Counted from the stretch's first letter, positions 26,125-35,139 are shown. The stretch is 47,024 bases of DNA from Actinomycetota bacterium (GCA_005798285.1 SYKE01000247.1:1-47024), one strand, 5' to 3'. Numbers and translations: made by a program. Notes: a model not told the origin generated them from the sequence alone.

Positions 26125-28755
26125 CTAGCTTCGCTGATTGGCGCGCTTTTGAAGTTGATAGAGAAGGGTGAGCGCTTCGATGGGAGTGGTGGTACTGAGA
26201 TCCAGCTTGCGGAGTTCCTCCACCACGGGATGTTCGTCGAGCTCGAAGAGGGAGAGTTGCACGCGCTTGCGCTTGGCGGGCACGGCCGCCGGCTTCGGCA
26301 CAGCGCCTGGGGCGCGGGCGCCCGACTCCAGCTCTTCCAGGATTTCCCGAGCACGGGCAATCACTGGCTCCGGCGCCCCGGCAAGGCGCGCCACCTGGAT
26401 GCCGTAGCTGCGGTCGGTGCCGCCCTCCACAATTCGGTGGAGCCAGACGACATGGCGCTCATCCTCTTTCACGGCCGCCCGATAGTTCCGGACCCCTTCC
26501 ATCCGTTCCGCCAGTTCATTGAGATGGTGATAGTGAGTGGCGAAGAGGCATCGAGCGCCGAGGGCGAGGATGTGCTCGCAAACGGCCCAGGCAATCGAGA
26601 GTCCGTCATAGGTGCTGGTTCCGCGCCCGATCTCATCGAGGATGATCAGGCTGCGGTCCGTGGCATTGTTCAGTATCGAAGCGGTTTCGGACATTTCCAC
26701 CATGAAAGTGGACTGCCCGCCCGCGAGATCGTCGTGGGCGCCCACGCGCGTGAAAATGCGATCCACCACGCCGACCCGAGCCTGCTCCGCGGGCACGAAG
26801 CAGCCCGCCTGAGCCATGAGGACGATGAGCGCCACCTGGCGCAGATAGGTCGCCTTGCCGGCCATGTTCGGCCCGGTGATGATCAGCAGGCGGTCGGTCT
26901 CGGCACTGAGGTGGGCGTCGTTGGGAACGAACGGCTCCGACACGAGTCTCTCAACCACCGGGTGCCGTCCGCCGGCGATCTCGATGACAGGGCCGTCGTC
27001 CACCATCGGCCGCGTGTAGTCGAGTCGGACGGCGGTTTCGGCAAACGCTGCGATGAGATCGAGTTCGGCGATGGCGGCGGCGACGGCAAGGATCTCGGAA
27101 GCGGCTCGGGCTACGACGTCTCGCAGTTCGACGAAGAGGCGCTGCTCCATATCCTGCATGCGCTCTTCGGCGCCGAGGATCAGGGCTTCGCGCTCCTTCA
27201 ACTCCGGCGTGATGAATCGCTCGGCGCCTGCCGTGGTTTGCTTCCGGATGTAGTTGTCGGGCGCCAGGGCGAGGTTGGCTCGAGTGATCTCGATGTAGTA
27301 GCCGAAGACGCTGTTGTAGCCGACCTTCAGGCTCTTGATACCGGTCCGCTCGCGCTCGGTGGTCTCCAGGCCGGCGATCCACTCCTTGCCTTCCCGGCTG
27401 GAGTTTCGAAGATCGTCCAGGTGGCTGGAATAGCCTTCTCGGATGATGCCGCCCTCTCTCACGGTGTTCGGCGGCTCATCCACCAGCGCCGCGTCGAGGC
27501 GATCCACCAGTGCGTCCAGCGGCTCCAGACGCTCCACGACCTGACGCGTATGCTCGGAGGAGCAGGCGTCGGAGGCGCTTCTCAGATCCGGAACGCGATG
27601 GAGTGAAGTCCGCAGGGAGCCGAGATCTCGAGGGCTACATGTGCCGGTAGCGGCCCGGCTGGCGAGACGTTCCAGGTCGGCGATGCCCTTCAACAACTCG
27701 CGGATGTCTCCCCGAAGGAGTGCGCTTCGGGTGAGTTCCTCTACGGCGTCGAGGTGGGCGTTGATCCGGCGCGGGTCGACAAACGGCTGTTCGAGGCGGC
27801 GCCTAAACAACCGGCCTCCCATCGGAGTGGAACTCGAGTCCAGCGTTGCGAGCAGAGAGCGCGCCTTCTGGCCATCCCAAACCGTCTGCGTGAGCTCCAG
27901 ATTTCGGCGCGCTGTGGGATCCAGGCCCATGTAGGAGTCGATGCTGTAGGTGGCCAGCGATCGGAGGTGTTTGCCCGCCTCAATGTGCCGTCTTCCGAGA
28001 TAGGCCAGCACCAATCGCGCCGCCTCCTGAGCGAGCGGCAGATCCTCACAGCCGAACCCACGCAGGCTGTGGACCTGGAAGTGTTCGAGCAGGAACTCCT
28101 TTGCGCTCTTTCTACCCAGCGCCTCGGGCTCCACGCACGTGAGAGTCCACCCGCGATCTTCTCCAAGCCAGGCCGCCCAGGACTCGTGAAGCGCCCGAGG
28201 AAGCAGCAGTTCACGCGGACTGAGGCGCTCCAGTTCATCCGTGAGCCGCCGCGCCGCGGCAGTTCCACGGATGTGGGTGACGGCGAACTCTCCGGTTGAG
28301 ACATCGCACACGGCCAGTCCGAACTCGGCACGGTCGCGGTCGGGATCCGACGCGGCGAGAGCAACGAGATAGCTGTTCGAGCGGGCATCGAGCATCGAGT
28401 CGTCGAGCACCGTGCCCGGCGTGATGACGCGGGTGACCTTGCGCCGCACGATCCCCTTCGCGAAGCGGGGATCCTCGATCTGCTCGCAGATCGCGACGCG
28501 ATGGCCGGCGGCTATCAGCCGGGCGACGTAGCGTTCGGCGGCGTGGTGGGGCACGCCGCACATGGGGATGCGCTCCCCCTTCTGCTCGCGACCCGTCAGC
28601 GTAATCTCGAGGACGGCGGATGCGACCTCGGCATCCTGGCCGAAGAGTTCGTAGAAGTCACCCAGTCGGAAGAGCAGAAGCACATCCGGGTACTGCTTCT
28701 TGATCTCCCAGTACTGCTTCCAGAGCGGCGTTAGCTGATCATTTGCGGGGGGCAT
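26125..28755 (-). CDS. mutS: DNA mismatch repair protein MutS with altered Walker A
   Basis: 876 residues, normal length. The N-terminal mismatch-binding domain has LLLFRLGDFYELFGQDAE, the Phe-x-Glu site that inserts at a mismatch, then GVPHHAAERY. The clamp and lever domains follow. The ATPase domain has Walker A GPNMAGKAT at 628-636, Walker B SLIILDEIGRGTSTYDGLS and the dimer-contact region FATHYHHLNELAERMEG. The unusual point is Ala635 (codon GCG, bases 26853-26851) in place of the Ser/Thr that follows the P-loop Lys and coordinates magnesium. The rest of the protein is intact, so it may still bind DNA. Weaker ATP hydrolysis, or a sequencing error, are both possible. It opens the mutS-smc-alr run, 75 bp after an SGNH gene. 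Confidence 0.95.
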   Translation of the reverse strand: MPPANDQLTPLWKQYWEIKKQYPDVLLLFRLGDFYELFGQDAEVASAVLEITLTGREQKGERIPMCGVPHHAAERYVARLIAAGHRVAICEQIEDPRFAKGIVRRKVTRVITPGTVLDDSMLDARSNSYLVALAASDPDRDRAEFGLAVCDVSTGEFAVTHIRGTAAARRLTDELERLSPRELLLPRALHESWAAWLGEDRGWTLTCVEPEALGRKSAKEFLLEHFQVHSLRGFGCEDLPLAQEAARLVLAYLGRRHIEAGKHLRSLATYSIDSYMGLDPTARRNLELTQTVWDGQKARSLLATLDSSSTPMGGRLFRRRLEQPFVDPRRINAHLDAVEELTRSALLRGDIRELLKGIADLERLASRAATGTCSPRDLGSLRTSLHRVPDLRSASDACSSEHTRQVVERLEPLDALVDRLDAALVDEPPNTVREGGIIREGYSSHLDDLRNSSREGKEWIAGLETTERERTGIKSLKVGYNSVFGYYIEITRANLALAPDNYIRKQTTAGAERFITPELKEREALILGAEERMQDMEQRLFVELRDVVARAASEILAVAAAIAELDLIAAFAETAVRLDYTRPMVDDGPVIEIAGGRHPVVERLVSEPFVPNDAHLSAETDRLLIITGPNMAGKATYLRQVALIVLMAQAGCFVPAEQARVGVVDRIFTRVGAHDDLAGGQSTFMVEMSETASILNNATDRSLIILDEIGRGTSTYDGLSIAWAVCEHILALGARCLFATHYHHLNELAERMEGVRNYRAAVKEDERHVVWLHRIVEGGTDRSYGIQVARLAGAPEPVIARAREILEELESGARAPGAVPKPAAVPAKRKRVQLSLFELDEHPVVEELRKLDLSTTTPIEALTLLYQLQKRANQRS

Positions 28756-28830
28756 GAACTCTTGGTTGAGACGGCGTGCTCGACCCAGTTTAGCCCACCG
28801 CGACCCTGTGGGTCCAAATCCGAGCCGAAC

Positions 28831-30129
28831 TCACGGCTGCCGCTGCGTTACCCAATCCAGGATCGCGTCTGCCGCGACTTCGTGTCCGCCCCGATCGAAG
28901 TGTCCGTCGAACGGTACGTAAAGGCGCCACTCGCCCGCCGATCGCCGCTTTCGGAGCGCCGGAGTGAGGCTTCTGAAATCGATTCGCGCAGTCCGACAGA
29001 ACTGTGTGATCCGCGATTCGAAATCGTGAGGGGAGTCTTTCAATCCTCCCGGAAGGTACTGGCTGCGCACTTCGGGCATGGAGAACTGGTACACGTCCGG
29101 CTGCACCCGGATCTCCACGGGAACGAACAATACGAGGAGCCGCACACCGGCCGCGGCGCAGCGACCGCGGCCGTCACGAAGGGCAGACTCCACCCCCGCC
29201 AGCGCTCCGGGGATCTCGTTCCGCACGTCGGGCAGGTACGGGGCAAGTCGCGACGTTTCGCGAAATCCACCCTGGGGGAGGCGCCGACTCACTCCCGAAT
29301 TGGCCTTCGGCGGGTTTCCGAGCCAACTGAGGAGGGGGGAGTACGCCGTATACTGGAGGATGGGGCTCATAGCCTGGACGGCCGGGTTTTTCCGCCATCT
29401 CAGAAAGCGAACCGTGTCTGCAAGGTCGCTTCCCTCGTAGAGTTGCCAGACGATCCACTTCGGAACAGTCGGCGATAGACCGTACGCTCGCAGCACATCG
29501 AGTTCCTGGGGAGGGCCGTAGCCGGAAGCGCCGAGATTCTCAACGGCCGCGCCCAGTTGCATCCCCACGCGGCTGACGAAAGTCTCCTCTAGAGGGACCT
29601 GAGGCGCCTCTGTGAAGGAGTCTCCGATGACTTTGCCGACCGGAGGCGGCGCTTTCGGTGGGTTTCGGAAGCCACGGCTGTCTCCCTCGACTCGGAACCG
29701 AAGCGCTTCATCGCCATCGGCGCCATATCGCGTGCGCTGAACGGCGGTGGAGATGAAAGGCTTCCGTCTCCAACCGAGGACGGGATCAGGCAGATCGTCT
29801 TGACCCGAACTCCCCATTACCTCCATCCGGTAATCTCGAGGGGAAAGGAGCGCCACCGCGGCATCAACCGCGAAGAGAGCGCCGAACCCCGTCACGAATG
29901 CGATGCCGAGCCTGATTCCAAGACGTCGTCGATGGGCGGGCGGGGCCATGGACACCGAGGTTGAGAGCATCGCCGCAGCCAGAGCGGGAACGCCGACGTA
30001 CAGGTCGATCACGCGAAAATGGCCGTGTACGTAGGCTCCGCGAGGGCGAATCATCGGCCAGCCGAGGAAGTATCCGGCGATCAGGAGACAGGTCAGCGGG
30101 AGGATCCAGCGACCCAGGGCCAATTTCAT
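28831..30129 (-). CDS. SGNH-hydrolase-like membrane-anchored protein, paralogue A
   Basis: 432 residues from ATG 30129; the longer frame to 30174 adds 15 non-hydrophobic residues. Three hydrophobic segments occupy residues 8-90 (WILPLTCLLIAGYFLGWPMI, DLYVGVPALAAAMLSTSVSM, and ALFAVDAAVALL). The extracytoplasmic part carries SGNH landmarks: VIGDSFTEA with the nucleophile Ser near 171, NLGASGYGPPQE, YEGSDLAD (block III reads G-S-D here and G-N-D in the neighbour), and FDGHFDRGGHE as the Asp/His block near the end. Members of this fold can act as acyl esterases or acyltransferases on cell-surface polymers; the substrate is unknown. It is strongly similar to the gene immediately upstream. Confidence 0.82.
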   Translation of the reverse strand: MKLALGRWILPLTCLLIAGYFLGWPMIRPRGAYVHGHFRVIDLYVGVPALAAAMLSTSVSMAPPAHRRRLGIRLGIAFVTGFGALFAVDAAVALLSPRDYRMEVMGSSGQDDLPDPVLGWRRKPFISTAVQRTRYGADGDEALRFRVEGDSRGFRNPPKAPPPVGKVIGDSFTEAPQVPLEETFVSRVGMQLGAAVENLGASGYGPPQELDVLRAYGLSPTVPKWIVWQLYEGSDLADTVRFLRWRKNPAVQAMSPILQYTAYSPLLSWLGNPPKANSGVSRRLPQGGFRETSRLAPYLPDVRNEIPGALAGVESALRDGRGRCAAAGVRLLVLFVPVEIRVQPDVYQFSMPEVRSQYLPGGLKDSPHDFESRITQFCRTARIDFRSLTPALRKRRSAGEWRLYVPFDGHFDRGGHEVAADAILDWVTQRQP

Positions 30130-30339
30130 GGTAGCTCTCGGGACGAACCCATGGAGATGCGGCGAACCCGCCACGCCGACGCAGAGCAGCAGTTCGGGGG
30201 AGTGCTCTCGAAGTTGTGATAATGGTATCAGGCGCCACTGCGGCGAGGTGACCGCCGGAATGAAGCCACCGCGTTGGGGGATCTCCGAAGTCCACCCCCG
30301 GCGAGGGTCAGACGGCCCTGGGAGCGTGGATCCGCACCC

Positions 30340-31638
30340 TCAGGGTCGATGGGTTCCCAACCAGTTCAGAATGACCTCCGCCGCGACTTCGTGTCCACCC
30401 CGATCCAGGTGGCCGTCGAACGGCACGTAGAGGTGCCACTCCCCGGCAGTTCGCCGTTTGCGGAGAGCCGGAGTGAGGCTCCTGAAGTCTATTCGCTCGG
30501 CCCTGCAGAAGCGAGCGATCTGAGACTCGAAGTCGTCGGGCGCGTCGATGCGGCCCCCGGTAGTAAAGATGTCTCGAACCTTCGGGCTCGGGAAAACGAG
30601 CAGATCGGACTGAACCCGCATCATGTTCGGAATGAAGAGGACCAGGAGTCGCGCCCCGGCGGCGCGGCAACGGTTCCGCCCCTCTTGCAGGGATGCCTGA
30701 ACCCCTTCCATCGCACCTGGCAGGGTGTCGGGCGCCGTTGGGACGTACGGGGTGAGCCGGACGGCCCCCCGAAGCCGTCCCCCCGGGAGACGCTGCAGGA
30801 CGCCCAGGCCGGGTGTGCGCTGCTTGCCGATCCACCGCAGCAGGGGCGAATACTCGATGTAGCGGACAGACAGGGGGACCGCCGGCGTCGATGGGTTCCG
30901 TCTCCACTGCAGGAAACGCACGGTGTCTGGGAGGTCGTTGCCCTCGTAGAGCTGCCACACCACCCACTTCGGCGGGACACCTCGAAGCGCGAACCGCTTC
31001 AGGACTTCCAACTCCTGCGGCGGGCCGTAGCCGGAGCGTCCCAGATTCTCCACCTCGACGCCCAGGCGCTCTCCGACTCGGGCGGCAAAGCACTCCTCTC
31101 GCGGCGCCTCGGAGGCTTCGGTGAAAGAGTCACCGATCACCGCTCCCACTCGCGGCCCCGACAGAGGCGGATTTCGGAAGCCGTTTGCATCGCAGGCGTA
31201 CCGGAAAACCAGTTGCTCGTCGCCGTTCGCAGTGTAGCGTGTTCGGCGCACGGTGCTGGAGGCAAACGCCTTTCGCCGCCACCCCAGCACGGGATCCGGC
31301 TCGTTGTGGAGACCGGGCGAGCCCATCACGTCTGTCCAGAAGTCGTGCGGCGCCAGGAGCGCGAGGGACCCGTCGGCAACCAGCAGAGCGCCGAACGCCG
31401 ACACGGACGCGGTGAACAGCTTGAATCCCAGGAGTCTGCGGCGCCGCTGCGGCGCGAGCGCGACGCCAGCGGAGAGGATGGCGGAGACGAGGGCCGGCGC
31501 CCCGAGGTAGAGATCCAGCACTCGATAGTGGCCGTGCAGATACGCGCCCCGCGGCCGAATGAGGGGTAGGGCCAGCAGGTAAACCGCCGCGATCAGAAAG
31601 AGGGCCGGGGCGATCCAACGTCCAGCCTGTCGGCAAAT
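30340..31638 (-). CDS. SGNH-hydrolase-like membrane-anchored protein, paralogue B, start codon unclear
   Basis: Paralogue of the downstream SGNH protein, with GDSFTEAS, NLGRSGYGPPQE, YEGNDLPD and FDGHLDRGGHE. The first ordinary start is GTG 31521, but 39 further in-frame residues upstream align one-for-one with the paralogue N-terminus (shared GRWI, LIRPRGAY, HGH) and encode its missing first transmembrane helix. The aligned initiator codon would be ATT at 31638-31636, giving 432 residues, exactly the paralogue length. ATT is a rare but known start; otherwise the ancestral ATG has mutated. No strong ribosome binding site is seen. The stop of the membrane-fusion protein lies 25 bp upstream of the ATT. 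Substrate unknown. Confidence 0.78.
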   Translation of the reverse strand: MCRQAGRWIAPALFLIAAVYLLALPLIRPRGAYLHGHYRVLDLYLGAPALVSAILSAGVALAPQRRRRLLGFKLFTASVSAFGALLVADGSLALLAPHDFWTDVMGSPGLHNEPDPVLGWRRKAFASSTVRRTRYTANGDEQLVFRYACDANGFRNPPLSGPRVGAVIGDSFTEASEAPREECFAARVGERLGVEVENLGRSGYGPPQELEVLKRFALRGVPPKWVVWQLYEGNDLPDTVRFLQWRRNPSTPAVPLSVRYIEYSPLLRWIGKQRTPGLGVLQRLPGGRLRGAVRLTPYVPTAPDTLPGAMEGVQASLQEGRNRCRAAGARLLVLFIPNMMRVQSDLLVFPSPKVRDIFTTGGRIDAPDDFESQIARFCRAERIDFRSLTPALRKRRTAGEWHLYVPFDGHLDRGGHEVAAEVILNWLGTHRP

Positions 31639-31663
31639 CAGAGCGCGACGGTTCAGGGAATGC

Positions 31664-33397
31664 CTACGGGGAGGGGGCGGCGGCGGTGGTCAGAGCGGTG
31701 CCTTCAACAATGGTGGGCGAACCCGCCGCGACCACCTCGCTGCCGGCGCTGAGGCCGGAGAGCACCTCGGCATACTGATCGTCGACCAGACCGACGCGGA
31801 TCAACTGCCGCCGCGCGACCTGACCCCCGCCCTCTTCCGAGGCGATCAGCCAGACGTAATTGTCGCCCGACTCGGTCAAGACAGCGTCCTTGCGAACGGC
31901 GAGCACGCTTCGCCTCAGGCCCACATCCACGAGCGCACGCCCAAACCCACCCGGTGGAAGGGTGAGCCCCGGCGCCCGAACGGCGATCCGCGCCCGGAAC
32001 GAGCGACTGGTACGATCCGCGACGGGGATGATCTCGGTGACGGAGCCGGACAGCTTCTTGCCGGCCAGCGAATCGATGGCGACTTCCGCCTTCTGGCCCG
32101 GGCGGAGAGATCCAGCGTCCAGTTCCGGGACCTGGACTTCGAGGAAAGTCTCATTCAGCGCCACCAGATTCAGCAGCCGGCTGCTGCGCGTCACCATCTC
32201 TCCGGGACCGACTGCCCGGCTGGAGACCACGCCGTCCACAGGCGCCCGGATGATGTAGTCGGCAAGCTGAGCTTGATAGAATTGCACGTCAGCTTCTGCT
32301 TGGATCAGCGCGGAGCGGGCCGCCGAGACTTCGTCGAGCGTGATCTTGTCCTGGACCAGCCCGACTTCGGCGGTGCGGACCACGGCCTCGGCCTGGGCCA
32401 CCGCATTGCGGGCGGCCGCGACGTCATCCCGGGCCACGTCGCGCTTCTGCTCATCGCTTTGCGCCATCACGAGATTCCGTTGAGCCGCGGCGAGCTGTCC
32501 TTCAGCAATGCGCACTTCTTCCGGGCGAGAGCCCTCCCGTGCCAGCTCCAGCTTCTCTTTCGCCGCCGACACTTCACTCTCGGCGACCCGCTCCTGTGCC
32601 TGCATCGACTGGAAGCGCCGATCGGCATCATCGACTTCTTCCCGAGCGACGGCATCCTGCCGGAAGAGCTGCCTGCGACGCTCCAGCACCTGGCGGGCGT
32701 TCGAGGTCTCCACCTGTGCCTGGAGGAGCCGCGTCTGGGATTGCTCCACCGAGATCTGCGCCTGTCGAAGCTCTTGCTTGCGGGTCAGGTCTCGGGCAAT
32801 GGAGAGACGCTCTGTCGCCACTCGAACACCGGATTGGGCCGTCTCGACCGCGATGCGGGTCTGGGTGTCCACCAGCTTGATGTTCGTCTCGGCCTGTTGG
32901 AGTCGGCTCCTGGCGGTGGAGAGCGCCGCCCGAGCCCGCTCCAGCTCGGCCTTCGCCGTCTGGTCCTTGAAGCTGCCCTGGTTGCCGGCGAGGGAGAGGC
33001 GTGCCTGGGCGGACGCCCGTGCGGCGCGGGAGCGGGCGAGCTGGGCCCGAGCTTCGCGGTCATCGAGGAACACCATCGCAAAGCCGCGGCGTACTCGATC
33101 GCCTTCCTTCACGCGAACTTCCCGAACCCGCCCTTCGATCCGAGACCCAATCTCGATGTCATTGTCGGTTCTCAGGCTTCCGGAGGCTTCCAGAATCTGG
33201 CGGATGTCCCGGCGAACCACGGAGACCGCCACGACCGGCACGGCCTGACTCGGTCTCTTCTTTGCCTCACCGCCGGCGGAGCCCACCACGGAGCCGCCTG
33301 ACTGCGCGGGACCCTCCACCCGTTTGGAGTTGCCGAGCACGACAAAGGCGGCGATCAGGACCCCGATGATTCCAGCGAACGCGGCGAAACGCTTCAT
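31664..33397 (-). CDS. Membrane-fusion/periplasmic adaptor protein (HlyD/RND type) with extended alpha-hairpin
   Basis: 577 residues from ATG 33397 (MKRFAAFAG); the frame runs open further upstream without family character. The N-terminus is an anchor helix (FAGIIGVLIAAFVVLGNS). A lipoyl/barrel-sandwich half follows (SGSLRTDNDIEIGSRIEGRV), then about 250 residues of coiled-coil hairpin rich in Ala/Gln/Arg, the return half DYIIRAPVDGVVSSRAVGPGEMV, and a beta-barrel domain (VDVGLRRSVLAVRKDAVLTESG). Adaptors of RND or ABC exporters are usually 350-450 residues, so the hairpin is long. No inner-membrane pump or TolC-like channel is adjacent, so it is an orphan here, followed by the two SGNH genes on the same strand. 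Confidence 0.88.
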   Translation of the reverse strand: MKRFAAFAGIIGVLIAAFVVLGNSKRVEGPAQSGGSVVGSAGGEAKKRPSQAVPVVAVSVVRRDIRQILEASGSLRTDNDIEIGSRIEGRVREVRVKEGDRVRRGFAMVFLDDREARAQLARSRAARASAQARLSLAGNQGSFKDQTAKAELERARAALSTARSRLQQAETNIKLVDTQTRIAVETAQSGVRVATERLSIARDLTRKQELRQAQISVEQSQTRLLQAQVETSNARQVLERRRQLFRQDAVAREEVDDADRRFQSMQAQERVAESEVSAAKEKLELAREGSRPEEVRIAEGQLAAAQRNLVMAQSDEQKRDVARDDVAAARNAVAQAEAVVRTAEVGLVQDKITLDEVSAARSALIQAEADVQFYQAQLADYIIRAPVDGVVSSRAVGPGEMVTRSSRLLNLVALNETFLEVQVPELDAGSLRPGQKAEVAIDSLAGKKLSGSVTEIIPVADRTSRSFRARIAVRAPGLTLPPGGFGRALVDVGLRRSVLAVRKDAVLTESGDNYVWLIASEEGGGQVARRQLIRVGLVDDQYAEVLSGLSAGSEVVAAGSPTIVEGTALTTAAAPSP

Positions 33398-33663
33398 AAC
33401 CCACACCGGCCAATGACCGGCCCCAAAACCGGCGCCCAACGTGAGCGCCCTTGGCAACTTCACGACTCCCGCCTCCGGAATCCTCGGTTGGGGTGTTGGG
33501 TTTAGAAGGCAGGCCGCCTTTTCCGTCTTGGTGTGACGTCCCGTCGCTGCCCGTTGACTGAGCAGGTTCCTGGTTGAGCGCCGTCGAATCGGACGTCCGG
33601 ACCGTACACCGGTTCTGCGTGCGGCCAGACGGCGCCCGTGCAGGCGGGCAGCGGGGAACGTCG

Positions 33664-34527
33664 ATGTTTCGAAATCTGTCGCCCGGAGCACTGGGCATCA
33701 AATGTGACTGGGTGGAGGGTCTGGACCTCGCCCGCGACGCCGGATACGACGGCGCCGATCTGAACATTCTGGAAGCGCGCCGCATCGCGGACGAGCAGGG
33801 CGTGGATGCCGTGAAGGAGCTCTTCGCTTCCCGCGGATTGAAGATCGGCGGGTGGGGACTTCCCGTGGCCTGGCGAGGCCCGCTGCCCCAGTTCTACGAG
33901 CAGCTCTCCCGGCTTCCGGCGCTCGCGGAGTTTGCGGCCGAACTGGGCTGCCGCCGCGTCACCTCAGGCATCGGCGGGTGGCACGACACTCTGCCGCGCC
34001 AGGAGAACTGGGATCTTTGCGTGTCCCGGCTGAAGCTGGTGGCGCCTATCCTGAACGACCACGGCCATCGCCTCGGGCTGGAGTTCATCTCTCCTCGAAC
34101 CAGTCGAGCCGGGAAGAAGTATGGCTTCGTCTACTCCATGGATGGGATGCTGGCGCTCTGCTGCGCGGTCGGCACGGGCAACGTGGGGCTGTTGTTCGAC
34201 GTGTGGCACTGGTACTGTGCCTGCTCCACCCTGGACGATGTACGCCACCTGACGGCTTCGGATGTGGTGTATGTGCACATCAATGATGCCCCGGTGGGAA
34301 TCGATGTGCTGGATCAGATGGATCTCCAGCGCTGCCTGCCCGGCGAAACCGGGGTGATCCCCAATGTGGAACTGCTGCAGATTCTGAAGGGGATGGGATA
34401 CGACGGTCCGGTGACGATCGAGCCCTTCAACCAGAAGGTGAAGGACGCCATCGCGGAGAGTCCGCTAAAGGCGGCGGTGATGGCCCGAGAAGCGCTGGAC
34501 GGCGTCTGGTTGGCCGCCGACATCTGA
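33664..34527 (+). CDS. Sugar phosphate isomerase/epimerase-like TIM barrel (xylose isomerase-like)
   Basis: 287 residues from ATG 33664, preceded by ggggaa. The AP-endonuclease-2/xylose isomerase-like barrel is seen in GIKCDWVEGLDLARDAGYDGADLNI, WGLPVAWRGPLPQFYEQLSRLP, RVTSGIGGWHDTL, LGLEFISPRT (the Glu typical of the metal site), GLLFDVWHWYCACSTLDDVR (the Asp/His pair), VYVHINDAPVGID (His/Asp) and GYDGPVTIEPFN (the late Glu). This set of ligands suggests a metal-dependent sugar isomerase or epimerase. The substrate cannot be given. It is divergent from the adaptor gene, and its last 63 bp overlap the 3' end of the convergent kinase gene. Confidence 0.85.
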   Translation: MFRNLSPGALGIKCDWVEGLDLARDAGYDGADLNILEARRIADEQGVDAVKELFASRGLKIGGWGLPVAWRGPLPQFYEQLSRLPALAEFAAELGCRRVTSGIGGWHDTLPRQENWDLCVSRLKLVAPILNDHGHRLGLEFISPRTSRAGKKYGFVYSMDGMLALCCAVGTGNVGLLFDVWHWYCACSTLDDVRHLTASDVVYVHINDAPVGIDVLDQMDLQRCLPGETGVIPNVELLQILKGMGYDGPVTIEPFNQKVKDAIAESPLKAAVMAREALDGVWLAADI

Positions 34528-35139
34528 TTCGGCGTTGTCTATCAGATCCCTGGTTGCACTGGTGCGCTGGAGGAGAATGCTTTCCAACCAGCGCTCCGTC
34601 TCCCGGGGTGTGTGAAACCGCAGAACCTGGAGGTGAGTCCAGCGGGGATCCGCGAGGCGTCCGGGCATCAGCCTTCTGCGCCGGGAATAACTGCGAAGCA
34701 GCCAGAGGAGGATGGACTCGCGACTCAGTGCCATCTTGAGCGACTCCCGGTTGCCGTGCCAGAGGGGCTCCTGCGTTACGATCCGTCGGACGGTTCTCTT
34801 CAGGAGACGGACCGCGTTCACGCTGAACGCATAGTCCAGCCAGATCAGCGTCTCGGCGCGGCCCCAGACGATGTCCTGAAGGAGGGTGTAATTGCCGTCG
34901 GCCACCCACCGATCTCCGCTGAGCCGCTCATCCGCCGCGGCGCGGAACTCAGCGTCCGTGGTCTGCTCCCAGTTCTCGCGGAACCGAAGCGAGTCCAGTT
35001 CCACCCAGGGCATCCCACGCGCCGCGGCGAGCCGGGCCGCGAGGGTGGACTTCCCGCTGCCGGTGGTGCCGGTGATGACAATTCGATTTCCGCAGAGACG
35101 AGTTGGATTGCCCGCTGCGGCTGCTGGCGGCTGTGTCAT
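34465..35139 (-). CDS. Small P-loop kinase-like protein (AAA_17/FlaR-like topology-modulation family)
   Basis: 224 residues from ATG 35139 (MTQPPAAAAG); an in-frame 35163 start adds eight residues. Walker A is GTTGSGKS at 24-31 in RIVITGTTGSGKST, followed by LAARLAAARGMPWVELDSL, the pattern of adenylate-kinase-related small kinases annotated as FlaR or DNA topology modulation protein, and by DGNYTLLQDIVWGRAETLIWLDY. The conserved RRIV and ERWLESILL segments close the fold. The annotated name comes from homologues; the true substrate is unknown. Its 3' end overlaps the sugar isomerase gene (34465-34527) on the opposite strand. It lies 83 bp downstream of the XRE gene, same strand. Confidence 0.8.
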   Translation of the reverse strand: MTQPPAAAAGNPTRLCGNRIVITGTTGSGKSTLAARLAAARGMPWVELDSLRFRENWEQTTDAEFRAAADERLSGDRWVADGNYTLLQDIVWGRAETLIWLDYAFSVNAVRLLKRTVRRIVTQEPLWHGNRESLKMALSRESILLWLLRSYSRRRRLMPGRLADPRWTHLQVLRFHTPRETERWLESILLQRTSATRDLIDNAESDVGGQPDAVQRFSGHHRRL

